A stretch of DNA of 64,000 bases from Saprolegnia diclina VS20 (lineage: Eukaryota > Oomycota > Saprolegniomycetes > Saprolegniales > Saprolegniaceae). The translations under genes and the position numbers were made by a program. The notes beneath the pieces were generated by a model. It made no database searches and was not told where the DNA came from. It worked only from the letters and a program-made list of their open reading frames with translations. Location: NCBI RefSeq assembly GCF_000281045.1, contig NW_008246144.1, forward strand, positions 86,258-150,257, written 5' to 3'. Shown one piece after another: positions 1 to 11,400 of this stretch; within the stretch, counting starts at the first letter, position 1, and each line of letters opens with the position of its first letter.

Positions 1-625
1 CGGCCAACGACACGTCCATGCAGCCGCCATAGGCGCTTGCGTGAATCGCGTGGTTGACACGGACGCGCGCGAGGCCATATCGCTCGCCAGTTGCGAGCTC
101 AATCGACGCCGTCGTGCACAGGCGCATGGGCCGGGGCGGCATGCCTCGCCCGCCAAAGCCCACGTCGCAGAGGTACGGCGTGGCGTCGCCCTCAATGTAC
201 ACAAGCAGGAGCGTGTGCGTCAGTGCTTGAAGCTCGTAGTATGGCTGCGCCAAGTCCGGCGCCGGGAGCACGACGCGGCCGCCAATTGTATCAACTTGAT
301 ACCCAAGCGAGCGCAGGACGAGGGCGAAGAGGCCGTTCGTCTCGAAACAGTAGCCGCCGCGGCGATCCCGAACGAGCTTTTGAAAAATCTTGTCGGCTGC
401 GATCGAGACAACTTGACCGGGAATCGACGCATCGACGTGATCGGGGTTGACGGGAAACACGCGAGCAGGCGTGAGGTTCTCGAACGGAATCGCAATCGCG
501 TGCGTCACTTGGAGGAGCGTGAGGAGCTCGAGCGACCGCGGCGCGTACGAGGCGAGGTCGTGGCACGTGAGCCCGAGACGACCCCAATAGGCATCCATGT
601 CGATGCCATCGGCTGTGGACGTCAT
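1..625 (-). CDS. Arylamine N-acetyltransferase (NAT), C-terminus off the left edge
   Basis: NAT enzymes move an acetyl group from acetyl-CoA to arylamines or hydrazines through a Cys-His-Asp triad. The frame is open from an ATG at 625 to the window edge, giving 208 residues with no intron. Visible motifs are FENLTP near residue 48, RGGYCFE with the catalytic Cys at about 93, LTHTLL with the candidate His at about 137, and LCDVGFGG with the candidate Asp at about 154. All three triad residues are in the expected order and spacing. A second in-frame ATG at 598 (MDAYWGRLGL) lies nearer the usual NAT start, so it may be the true one. The gene is divergent from the next gene. Family assignment is firm; substrate is unknown and the end is not visible. 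Confidence 0.92.
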   Translation of the reverse strand, partial: MTSTADGIDMDAYWGRLGLTCHDLASYAPRSLELLTLLQVTHAIAIPFENLTPARVFPVNPDHVDASIPGQVVSIAADKIFQKLVRDRRGGYCFETNGLFALVLRSLGYQVDTIGGRVVLPAPDLAQPYYELQALTHTLLLVYIEGDATPYLCDVGFGGRGMPPRPMRLCTTASIELATGERYGLARVRVNHAIHASAYGGCMDVSLA

Positions 626-1121
626 ATTGTGAATTAAGATCTGAGTGTTTGCCTGTGGACCAGGACAGGTTCCAGGTGTTGTTCCGACGCTGCATGCATA
701 GACCACTATCGAATACAAAAGAAGAAAGATACATGCATTCCTAATTCCAAGAATTGTTCGGACGTCGAAGTGAAAGATCGCGAGTTAACGTTAGCGGGAA
801 AGTACTTGTGCTACTGCTCCACGTTTGGATTGATGACATCATTACGTCTTGCAGTCATCTCCACACGAACCGAGCCTTCGCGATTCCGTGTGTCGCATCG
901 TGCTTGCTAGCTCGTATCACGAAGAACACCTTCGCCGACTAGTTCAGTGTACATCTCAACCTACTTGCAATCCTATTCGTGTGCTGTGTAGGACTAGAGT
1001 GTTGCGAAGGGAGGATCGAGTCGCATCATTCTACGCTGCCACGTCATGGCACACAATACCTGTCCAATTCGATAATGCACTTTCTGAAAACCTCTGTCTT
1101 TTGATATTGCGCGGTGGCTCC
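626..1121. other. Intergenic region between divergent genes
   Basis: About 500 bp between the NAT start and the next plus-strand start. It is AT-richer than its flanks. The short open frames here have no coding character. It presumably holds both promoters, but no named motif could be supported. Confidence 0.5.
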
Positions 1122-2619
1122 ATGGACCAAATTGACCGAACGTGCCATGGCCAGGCGCGCGAGCTCTACACGCGGGTCGTCCACGAGATCTGCGGCGAAG
1201 GCTTCGCCAACGACCTGCTCCCAGGCCGCGACGCTGCCTTCTACGTGGCGCTGCAGGAGGTAACGCCCACTGCCAGCTCGCCCGCCGCCTCACGACGCAT
1301 GCGTAGGCATGGATGGCCAAGCTCGCCGAGCACATGGCTTTGCCAGCGCTCAAGGTCGATGAACCCGCGCCAGCGCCAGGAGAGCCCGATGCAGCGAACG
1401 CAGAGGAAGAAGAGACAAAAGAAGCACCTGTGCAAGACGCTGAGGAAGCTCGCGTGGACGAGCCGGTCGACGTGTCTGCTGCCACCAGCGACGAGCCGGT
1501 AGAAGCACCTACTGCCACCGCAGACGAGTCAATCGAAGAGCTTGCCGTCATCCCAGACGAGGCGCCCGTTGAAGCGCCTGCCGTTCTCCCGGACGAGATG
1601 CCGGCGGATGAGCTCATCAACGCGCCCGCCGACGAGCCTTCACACGCACCTGTGGACGCATCTCCCGAGCTACCTGTGGTGGTCCCCGAAGCGGCTCCAA
1701 TGCAAGCGACAGCGTGCGACGCATCCAGCGAATCTGACGAGTCGGAGCCAGCACCAGCTTCACGCCCGCCGTCGCCGTTGGTCCCGCATCGGTTGCCCCT
1801 GATGCGCCCGCCCGTCAACCTCTTCAACATTGGCCGTCCTGCCTCCTATATGGTACGCAATTGATCACCGCCAGGGACTTGATCGAGCACATTCAACCTG
1901 TAGAGAAACCCACACGCCGACAAGCCACCAGTGCCCATCATAGTCCATGTACCGGCACCGATACGCCGCAAGGAAACACCTGCAAAAGAGGTAGAGAGAT
2001 ACGCTATCTCGGTACCTCTTATGACAACTTTGTGCATATTTAGCCCCCAAAAAAGAAGCGTCGCGCGACCAAGACGCCGAAAGCAGCGTCCACTGCAGCA
2101 AGCGTACCCGCAACCACCGATGATGTTGTCGAGCCAGAGGCAGCTGTCACCGGCGCGACGCCAGCCACCGAGCTCTCGTCCGATGCTCCCCCAACAAGCA
2201 ACGCGCCTCCCGACACCAACACAACCAACGAGTCTACAGCCGAATCAAGCGCGCATACGGCCAGTGTGCCTGTCGTCGTTCCACCTCTGGCCCCCATCGA
2301 CTTTGCGTGTGGCAACTGGCTTGGGATTTACACGTCGATGGCCCAACGCGGCCGGCGCAAGGAAGGCATCTACCGACTCGGGCTCAAAGCGACGCTCCTC
2401 CGACTCTATGTGCAGGTGACACCACGCTTGCTCGTCCAGCACGCCTACGTCCGCGACGGCAACAATATTGTCCGCGTCCTTGTTGACCAGCAGCGTGACG
2501 ACGACCTCGTCATTCGACTCCCAACGGGGACCACCGAGACACTGCCGTATGGGCGTGTGTGCATCGCAGTCGACTACTTTACATCGCGCGGCGAGGCCCA
2601 GCTGCAACTGCCGCAATAA
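1122..2619 (+). CDS. Acidic nuclear-type protein, TFIIA-alpha/beta-like N-terminus (tentative)
   Basis: Three-exon model: 1122-1259, 1307-1852 and 2044-2619, all phase 0, 419 residues. Introns are 47 nt and an unusually long 191 nt. The N-terminal 60 residues (ELYTRVVHEI, then VALQEAWMAKLAEHM across the first junction) resemble the paired helices at the start of the TFIIA large subunit. A long Ala/Pro/Glu/Asp-rich low-complexity stretch follows (about residues 70-230), with repeated DE-P-V-A units. Exon 3 opens with the basic cluster PPKKKRRATK, a likely nuclear signal. The C-terminal 105 residues (from DFACGNWLGIY) look like a folded beta-rich domain I do not recognise. They lack the WKF-type beta-barrel end of TFIIA, so TFIIA identity is weak. 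It could be another DNA- or chromatin-associated protein. Confidence 0.6.
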
Positions 2620-3691
2620 GCCAACTCTAAGATCTTTAGTCGGTCAAGTTTCGCGATGACAATGCATTTCAACGATTGCACGATGGTGCCAGTGACCACG
2701 GGAACTCAAATCTCATGCATCCACGATGCTTTCGCAACCTTCTCGAAGGCTCCCGATTACGTACCCGAGAAGGTGTAATACCTCCGCACAGGTGTCGATG
2801 CTAAGTGTCTCTCATACTCCAAAGGTGCGTTCAACGACTTGAGCTCCATATCTCTACTAGTACCTACAAGTACGTCCTTGCTTCCCGCCGCCAACTCGAA
2901 GCCACTCACAAAATATTCCCGACGCACACCTTGAATGCTGGTGGAGATCTGCACACTGCAGTGCCCACGGTGCATCTCCTCCGCACCAAGTTGCTCGCGC
3001 CTTTGAGCAGTTACGAGTTACAATGACGATCGCGTTCCATGGCGTGCTTCAAGCGACGGTCAATCGTATCCACTGTATCGGATACTGTTCTGTATACTAG
3101 AAGTACCGTGTACATGTTGTCTATTGCAAAGGCCCCAACTACGGTATACTCGTGGAGCGCGCGAAAGGATACCCAATGATGTCGGAGCGAGTTGCGGCAC
3201 AGAGCTAGCTGACCACCCACGGGCAACACGGGCTGAGCTCACGCCCATATATTCGTACCTACGATTACCCACGAATGCGCGCTGGTAGCGTCGGCAACGG
3301 CACTTGACTGCGTTCGCCCCGCATAAACAAGCATGGACACCGTCCCATCGCTTGCCACAACACGTCGTGCTGCACCTATCAGTATCACTGGCTTCCAGTG
3401 CATCATCGTATACACTGTAATTTCCTGTAGACAGGCGGTTTCTTCGCGTGCGTCGCTGGCACTGCCGACCGGCGACTGCGCTGCGGCTCAGACTTGCAGT
3501 GTTGGTTCTGGTGCAGGTTCTCGTGACTGTTTTGGTCTTGTGGTTGCCGGCGATCATCGCGCTTGGTGGCATCTGATCTGACGTCGTGTCACGGCGCGTG
3601 TAACGTGCGCCGATCGCATGCCAGGCCACTGAAATCACTGGCGCATGTCGCGACGTTGCCGCCACTAGTGAATCGACCTCACAGACCCACC
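2620..3691. other. Gene-poor spacer
   Basis: About 1.1 kb with only short overlapping frames of low-complexity composition. The longest frame (minus, 3060-3824) runs into the receptor gene and looks like a shadow. An upstream exon encoding a signal peptide for the receptor gene could lie here, but none could be defined. Confidence 0.4.
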
Positions 3692-5962
3692 ATGGTTGCC
3701 ATGGTATTGACCAGCGGCGCGTGCCCGTATACGCTGCCGACGAATGCGACGCTCCTCGTCGCCGACGCCATGTGCCTTCAGGCGCGCGCAACAGTCTGCG
3801 TCGTCGCGCCCGTGGCCAGCGCAACGGTCGGCCACGCCTGCAACGTGACCAAGACCTTTCCAGATGCGCAGACGACGTTCACGGACATGACGCTGCTGGG
3901 CGACGTCCGCAGCTACACGGCGCCGTCGCTGTACGCCGCGATATCATCCTGGTCGTTGCTCACATGCGCGCGTAGGACGCTAAAGGGCGTCGCGGCCACC
4001 AGCATCGACCTCAGCAGCATGCAGCTCTCGCCGTCCATTCGCACCTTGTAGGTCCTTTGAGATGCGGTCGGACACTCATACCTTGTATCGCTTAGGGCGT
4101 TGCAGGGCTATGCGTCGCTGCGTGGCTGGCCGGCGCTGCCCTCGACACTCACCACGCTGTACGACACCACATATGACTACAGCTCGGAGGCTCATGCAAA
4201 TTCATGCAGGAAGGTGCTAAATGTCGGTATGACGGCGCCGCCATCGGTCACGGCGGCCAGCAGCCTCACGGCCTTGTACGTTCGGAGATTCGATTGATGG
4301 CGAGAGCTCATCCTGTCGGCGCAGGGATCTCAGCGGCAACAAGCTCACGAGTCTGGCCTCAAACGCACTCCCGACGTCGCTCACTAGCCTGTACGCTCGG
4401 CGTACTGTCGTACGGTGGACTCATAGAGTCGTAGGAACCTCGCATCCAACCAGCTCTCTGCCTTTGGCGCGCTGGACGGCCTTCGCTTGACCTCGCTGTA
4501 TGCTCACAACTTTAGTCCAACGGCTGATATATGGACGTAGCAATTTGGACGAAAACCCGCTCCAGACGATCGAGAATCTGAAAATGACGTCGGACGCGCC
4601 GGCCTTGTACGTCCTTCTGCACGACCCAAAGAAGCTCATGCTTTCATTCTAGCTCGTGCGCCAAGTGCAGTCTCTCGAGCTTCTCGATGGACCGGACGAC
4701 GTACGACGGCCTCTCGCGGCTTGCGGCGCCCGCAAGCTTTGCGTTTGCACCGCCGACCAATTGCGCTGGATCGATCGAAGATCTATGGGGCATGAAGGCG
4801 TGTGTACTTGGCGCCAAAGCGCTCAACAGTATGCACATGTGTACGATGCAATGTCCTCACGCCATGACGTAGTCAGCGTCATCATTGCCGGCTGCATTGG
4901 CGCGGCGGTCGTCCTCGCGGTCGCCGCGTTCATCTACTGCCGCCACTACAAGCACAAGCGCGAGGCCAAGAAGATGGCGCGGGAGAACGACACGGCGTAC
5001 GTGCTACAGGTCAAGGACCTCCAAACCATGCGCGACATTGATTTGCTCGGGGACTTCCGCCTTCCGCTCGACCAAGTCGTGGTCCTCGACCGCCTCAGCA
5101 CCGGGGACCTCTGGAAAGGCCTGTACGAGGGCCACGTCGTCTCGATCCGGTACCTCTTTATCTCGTCGTCGACCACGTCCGAGATGCAGGCCGGGATTCA
5201 GCAAGTGTTGGCCGCAACCCGGTACATTGCAACCCCACCCCTACCCTACCCCCATAGATTTTTCTCAATTTGGTATGGCGTAGACTGGACAGCCGCTACG
5301 TGCTCTCGCTGCACGGTGTCTCGTGGACAACGCCAAAGGACCTGATGCTCGTCCAAGAGTTCATGGACATGGGCGACCTCCAAATGTATCTGCGGAATCT
5401 CAACGCGCAGCAGATCCAGTGGAAGTGGAAGACCAAGACGCTCGAGCAGATCGTGAGTGCGCTCGCGTACCTTCACCACACGGCCAACTTTGTGCACGGG
5501 CACGTCTGCGCAGCCAACGTCCTCCTCGACGGCGTCAAGGGCGCCAAGCTCATGATGCTCGATGCCCAAGCGCCGAGCAGCAGCTTCCGCCACATGGCCC
5601 CCGAGGTATTGCGCGGCGAGCCGTTCTCAGCGGCCGCCGACATCTTCTCCCTTGGTCTCCTCCTCTCGGAGCTGGACACACACGATGTGCCGTACGGCCA
5701 TTGGACCGACCACGATGGCTATGACGACCTTGACGACGAGGACGACGAGGACAAGATGACAACGTCGCATGACCAAGCCGAGGAAGACAAGCGGCTCATG
5801 CAGCGCATCATGGACGGTGACGTGGCGCCCGTGTTTACACCGGCGTGTCCGTCGTGGGTGCAGTCGCTCGCGACTCGCTGCTTGTCGCCCGACCCGCTCG
5901 ATCGGCCAAGTGCTGCGACCATATTGCACGAACTCGAAACGACGCGCGCGTCGTACTACTAG
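3692..5962 (+). CDS. LRR receptor-like pseudokinase, one LRR per exon
   Basis: Ten-exon model: 3692-3930, 3976-4047, 4096-4158, 4210-4275, 4325-4390, 4435-4497, 4541-4606, 4653-4801, 4873-5221 and 5284-5962, encoding 603 residues. Exons 2-7 are 63-72 nt and each encodes one leucine-rich repeat (for example DLSGNKLTSL). Introns 1-7 all split a Leu/Phe codon after its second base. One membrane span (VSVIIAGCIGAAVVLAVAAF, about residues 263-284) precedes a basic stop-transfer segment and a kinase-fold domain (about 330-600). The VAIK lysine is Arg (VVSIRY), the HRD motif reads HGH (VHGHVCAANVLL) and DFG is replaced by MLDAQ, while HMAPEVL and the C-lobe are intact. It is therefore probably catalytically dead and may act as a scaffold or decoy co-receptor. 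The 4802-4872 intron is the least certain. No clear signal peptide is seen, so a first exon may be missing. Confidence 0.82.
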
Positions 5963-6034
5963 ATCGCATAGTCGTACGTAGTTGACGTTAGAATAGGTTA
6001 GGTTTAAGGTTATGACGGAATAAATAAGGCGACT

Positions 6035-7087
6035 TTACGAGACGAGCAGCGGGGCTATGCACGTGGCGACCGCGGTGTGGCCGCGCGCGAGGGCCAAGCG
6101 GTGCATGTCGCGCGTGCAGCGCAGCTGGCGCGCGTCGGCAAGAAACGCAACGACGTCGGCATGGCCATTCGCGATGGCCCAGTCCATTGCGAACGAGGTG
6201 CGCCCGCCGACCTGGCTGTGGTCGACCAGGTGCATCTCGAGCGAGCACGCGCGCACCGATGTGAGCGGGTCGTCGTCGGCTTCGTCGAGATCGCCGTCGA
6301 GCGTCATGAGGCTGCTGCTGCACGTCCGTCGGTGGAGGCTCGAGCGCCGGCCTTGCACCTTCCAGTAGCCGTACATGGCCGTCCACTGGCAGTAGCGCCA
6401 GCTGCGCATGCGCTCGATCGTGTGCCACGATGCATTGTGCATCGTCGGTCCCTCGGTTCGATGAGCGTGCAGAAACGTGACGACCTCCAAGTGGCCATTC
6501 GCCGCCGCCAAGTCCATGGCCTGCGTCGTACAACCTTCGTGTCGAAAGAGATGCAGGAACCGGACGACGTCGAGGTGGCCGTTGGCGGCGGCAACGTCCA
6601 TGGCGCGCGTCGTGCAGCCTTCGTCGCGGTGGTGGTGCAAGAAGGCAACGATCGCGACATGCCCGTTCGCAGCCGCCAAATCCATGGCGTCCGTCGTGCA
6701 TCCGTTCTTGCGGTGCTCGTGGAGGAAGACGAGCACATCGAGGTACCCGTAGCTCGCGGTAAGGTTCATAAACGTCCGCGAAAAGTACCGAGTCGACGAG
6801 GTGTAGAGCTCGCGCAGAAAGAGCATGCGCGAGACCGGGTCGGCGATCGCATCCAAGATGAGCCGTGCGCGGGCTGACGGCTCGCGCTGGCCCCGCCACT
6901 GCCGTTCAAGGCGCTTGATGAGGAAGCGGCTGCCCGGCTGGAAGGCGGTGATGCTGCGCCAGAGGTCGCGGTTCGTGAGCACGTTACTGGAGCCGGCGAC
7001 GTCGGTGGCGTCGTCGTGGCGGCGCGGGGCAGCGCAGCAGAGGAGGTGATGAATCGCGGCCGAGGACGTGGCGTAGCATTGGCCCAT
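6035..7087 (-). CDS. Ankyrin-repeat protein
   Basis: Single exon, 350 residues. Repeats of about 27-28 residues with the pattern AMDLAAANGHLEVVTFLH followed by HRxEGCT run from about residue 100 to 215. Two more divergent repeats lie at the C-terminus (AMDWAIANGHADVVAFL; MHRLALARGHTAVATCI). The N-terminus (about 1-95) includes WRSITAFQPGSRFLIKRLE, a segment often seen before ankyrins in such oomycete proteins (recollection, not checked). The central stretch (about 215-285) lacks repeats and holds an acidic patch (DGDLDEADDDP). It could be an insertion or degraded repeats. Ankyrin domains bind proteins, and no catalytic domain is attached, so the partner is unknown. It is convergent with the receptor gene, leaving only 72 bp between their stops. 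Confidence 0.85.
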   Translation of the reverse strand: MGQCYATSSAAIHHLLCCAAPRRHDDATDVAGSSNVLTNRDLWRSITAFQPGSRFLIKRLERQWRGQREPSARARLILDAIADPVSRMLFLRELYTSSTRYFSRTFMNLTASYGYLDVLVFLHEHRKNGCTTDAMDLAAANGHVAIVAFLHHHRDEGCTTRAMDVAAANGHLDVVRFLHLFRHEGCTTQAMDLAAANGHLEVVTFLHAHRTEGPTMHNASWHTIERMRSWRYCQWTAMYGYWKVQGRRSSLHRRTCSSSLMTLDGDLDEADDDPLTSVRACSLEMHLVDHSQVGGRTSFAMDWAIANGHADVVAFLADARQLRCTRDMHRLALARGHTAVATCIAPLLVS

Positions 7088-8421
7088 GCGTTGGCGGGCG
7101 AGACGTAAAGTGGTTCAACGACCCGCGGAGACAGCGACTGGTGGCGGCGCTGATTTCAGACCAGACAGGCGGTCCGCTCGGGTTTCTACTCTCTCTTTTT
7201 TGGCCCACCCCCAGGTCCTACTTTTTTCATTTCGGCTGTAAAAACTCGTATTTTATTGGGACCTGGTCGGGGCCCAGAATATTTTCGAAGCCACATTCGA
7301 TAAAATGGGTGCATGCAGAAGGGGCTATGCTTCGCGTCAGGCTGATGGCACATTACACCCTTTACGGCCATGGACAGCCGAGCACATCCAGTGCGTCGAC
7401 GTCGTTCTTGTTCCCGCCTCGGCGCCGGCTCGTGACGTTTAGCAAGTTCGAAGGGGCGTCCTAAAGATGCTACTGTCGCAAAAGATGCTACATGGATCGC
7501 AGAGATGCACAGAGCTGAAGAGACGAGGCTCGCAAGGGCCGAAGCGGGTACCAAGATCGCGTCTGCCTCGTAAAATGCGTGGGATACTTAACAATAATGG
7601 TGGTGACGGCGCCTTGGCTTTGCTTGGCTATCAAAAGTTGGCGTGAACGGTCGACTGTCAGCGCCGGGCCTCGGGCAGGACGATGTGGATGACGGGCGTG
7701 GTGGTACTGTAAACGGGAAGGTCCACGTGGTGTCGCGCTGGTTCCCGTTGGATCTGGTTAACGTCAGGTTGCATCAAGAGCTCGTTTCTCTGCAAAACTG
7801 GATTGTGATTGGCACCCAGCTTGTCGACCCGGCACCAGATTAGATTACGGGTCGCGATGCATGTACACTTGTATCCCAGACATAATGCTCGTTCATTAGT
7901 TTGAAATAAGACAATATATCTCGTCGTCGACGTTATATTATTCGATGCGACGCTCTGCTCCGGCCACGTTTTTGGCGCCAAGCACTGCAACACGCTGCAA
8001 CTCTGAGACGAGCCACAAGCGTTGGTCAGCAAAAATTATTCGATAATACTGTCCCTTGCTTCGGAAGTGTGGACCTAAATATGCATTTCCTATATCATGT
8101 GCATAGTACCACTTATTTACCTTGACTCGTCAGGGTCGTTGCCGCCGACATTCTCTGGCGATTTGCATCGATGCGGTTGCTGCCGATCGCCTCTACTGGC
8201 TCTGCAGTGGCAGGCAGTGAACCAAGCTCGGCTTCAGGGGGCCCTTCGTCGTCGCGATTAGCAGTGGTGTGAAAAGTGATCCGAGAGGATACTAGTCCGC
8301 AAACTGACATGACATTGTCAGATTTGCGAACGGGTCTGCAGCGGTTCACCGGATCTGGTAGCGAAACTGCCCGACAGTCGTGTTGGTTTTGCCCGTCTGA
8401 TCAGCCGCGACCTCCAACACC
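7088..8421. other. Intergenic region upstream of the first large membrane-protein gene
   Basis: About 1.3 kb, AT-richer than the flanking coding DNA, with only short non-coding-looking frames on both strands. No repeat, RNA gene or mobile element was recognised. It presumably contains the promoters of the two divergent neighbours. Confidence 0.5.
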
Positions 8422-11400
8422 ATGCCCGCCATCTCCATTGGCGTCGCACCGCCGACAGAGCAAGTCCCAAGCACTCTCCATACTCGGCGCCAACATGGTC
8501 TTGCGGCTGTCGGTCTCAACTATCTGCTCGTGTCGCTCAGCGTCGGAGTCTGGTACCTCTTGTTGCTCGCGCCCAGTCTCACCAACGATCTCTGGCTGGC
8601 GGGGTTCACACCGACGGGCTACGAGGCCCTTCTCATCGACTTGCTCAACGCGCAGTTGGCCGTCTCGGGTGCCGGTGCCTTCAGTCTCTACGGCGCCAAC
8701 GCGACCAGCACCAAACTGTACAATGTGTCGAAACCGACGACCAATGTGCTTCCAACGTATGCCCGGACGATTCTCTTTACTGAGCTCACCTCGATCGAGT
8801 ACGCAGTGCGTCAACTCCGATCGCTGAGCGCAAAGTGGTCGATTCGCATTGACGCCCACCACTGCTGGGTCGACTTCAACCAGACGTTTGAGGTCGCGCA
8901 CTCAGTGGCGCGTCAGCGCCGGTGCCGAGACCTCTATGCCTCGAATGCTGCCGTCTACATGGAAGCGGTCTTGCGCAACGTGGTGTGGAGTGACTTTATA
9001 GCGGCGTGGGGCGGGGACAATGGCTACTTTACTGTTGCGGTCCAGCTCGCTCTGCAAGAAACGTCCCGAGGCCAAACTTTTTTGGATATGGTGTCCGTCG
9101 CGCGCGATACGACGACCCCGGAGCAAGAACTGATCTACTGGCAACGCTACGGCTTGCGGACGTTCCAGCTGCAATGGCAGAGTCGGTGGCAGGCCAGCAT
9201 CGTCGAATCCATCGTCTTGCGAAATGCGTTGGGCATGCAGCAGAACTTGGTTCTGAAGAACCTGCCGCAGGGCACCGGGCCGTGGACGACTGGCAAGCTC
9301 TATTGGCTTCCCATCAACGATCTCATACAACCCCGGCGCTTCAAGCGCAGCCTCGTGCGAGGCTCTGCTCGGTATTTCGGGGCCAATATCTCCACCAACT
9401 TGCCGGCCATTGATGTCGAGGTCATGGATGGCATCACGTTGGTGCCCGGGCAGTTTGCAAACCAATCCGCCGTCTTTCGCACCGTCATTGGTCCGTTCCA
9501 GGGCGTCGACTGCATCTTCGTCGAGCCCCCCAGGACGCTCAAAGCTCTTTTAAAAGCTCTTCACGCGTCCCAGCAGCGCCCCGGGACTCTGCCACCCGCG
9601 ACTGTGGCCCTCACACCGCTCTCGTGGCGTCGTTTTACGAGCTTTTACGGAGGCAATCTCATGTGCATGGTCCTGCCTCAAACAACCTACGTCCAGCAGT
9701 CCTTTGACTTCTTCGATGCTTGCACCAAGCCCGAGCCACTCGCCATTAGCATGGATCCAACGGCGCTGCGTCTCGCACGGGCGGCCACCTCCAACTTGAG
9801 CATTCGCGATGCTTGCCGCGCTGCGTCGCCCGCTTCTGTCTGTGAAGTCGCTGTTGACGATGTCGCCCCGCTCTCCATCTCGATCGAGTTGCTTGCGTCA
9901 ACGACGTCCAGTGTCATGGCCTCGGACGTTGGCTTGATGCAGTATGCGACCGCCGCCAACGGTACGTGGGTCGTCTTGCGCCAGTCACTTCTCGAGCCAT
10001 CGTTTGCTCTCTTTGGCTGGCTCTTCCTCATCGATTGGGCGCTCGGTCGTCGCGAAGTTGTCTCATTTCAAGGCGATGTCGGCACCCTCACGCTCATCTC
10101 CAACGTCTATGCGCCTCAGCTGTACACGACGGGGACGGAGCCGCTCCAGACTGCGACGCAGATCTTGTACTACCTTGTGGTGGCGACGTCGGTGATTCTC
10201 GTCGGCGTCGGTAGCATCACGCTCGTCTACGCCATCAAGACGCGTTGTCGCTTCAACGGTGTCAACCTCTTCTTCTTCAACCGTGTGGTTGGCGCCGTCT
10301 GGCTCGGTCGGCCGCTGGCCTTTCTGCGCGGTGCATCAGCCGTATTGCTACTGAGCTCGGCCAGCGTATCGCTCTCAACATCTTCAGATGGCGTCTCTCG
10401 ATTTGTCGCGAGTCCGCGGAGCTGGCTTGCGACGGCCGTTGTCACGAGTGAGGCCACGTGGCTGACGTATGTGGCCAGTGACGTCTTGGTGCTCGTGACG
10501 CGTCAGCATACAAGGCCCTTCAGTGCTATTGCGAGCTTGGTGTCGTGGCTGGTGCTATTTCTTCTTGAAGTCAGCGACCCAGTGCAAGTGACGGGGACAC
10601 TTCAGAGGGCGTGTGTGGGTGTCGATATGGACTATGGTGTGGCGTGTACGAGTGGCGTCGTGTCAGTCGGCAGTCTCACTCGCATGGCGACCGTCGGTGG
10701 CATCCAAGCTGCTGGTATTGCAGTCTCACTAAGCTTGAGTTTGATGAGCGCCACCAGAACGACCAGAGCCGGAAAAGGGTCGGAGGTCGAAGCCTCACTC
10801 TTGCTAAGCAGCATCGCGCATGTCTTCTTGGCGACCGAGTCGTCGTCGACCCGAGCGTCCATCGACCACGTCAGCTGCGTTCTCGCAGGTCTCTTACCGC
10901 TGCGACTCTGGGGGAAAGCGTACCTCTTTGACGTCAAGCTCTGGCTCTTGATCCGGGACGAGCTCTCAACGGTGTCACATCTCGCAGTGTTGCCCCGCCC
11001 CGTTTTTGCCACCTCCACCAAACGCAAGGCTGGGCCAGCAGTCACCTCAGTCGTCCATTACGTACCGACTGCCGCGTCGAGTGGATTGGCCCACGCTACC
11101 AAGTTCCTCGGTCTCTGCTACGTGGCTTCCTCGATCGTTGGCTCTATCTCTTACCTCACAATCTCCCAGGTCAATTTGGCCAACGACGTCTTCTGGGCCA
11201 CCTTTAACACGACAGGAGCACACGCCTTCTTCGCCAACTGGCTCAACGAGCAGCTCGTCTTGGGCAATACGACCATGATTGACCTACCCCTCGACCGACC
11301 GAGTATCAACGCAATGGCGTCGTTCGCGTCGCAGTCGGCAGTGGTGACGTCGCCTGCCAACTACGGCGCCTACCTCCAGCACACGAGGCTCAACACCATC

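Noticed and set aside
994-1830. 278-residue Ser/Ala/Gly-rich minus-strand frame
   Set aside because: It is the antisense of the acidic Glu/Ala/Pro repeat region of the plus-strand gene; low complexity explains the open frame.
6077-6877. 266-residue plus-strand frame
   Set aside because: Antisense to the ankyrin gene at 6035-7087; no domain features.
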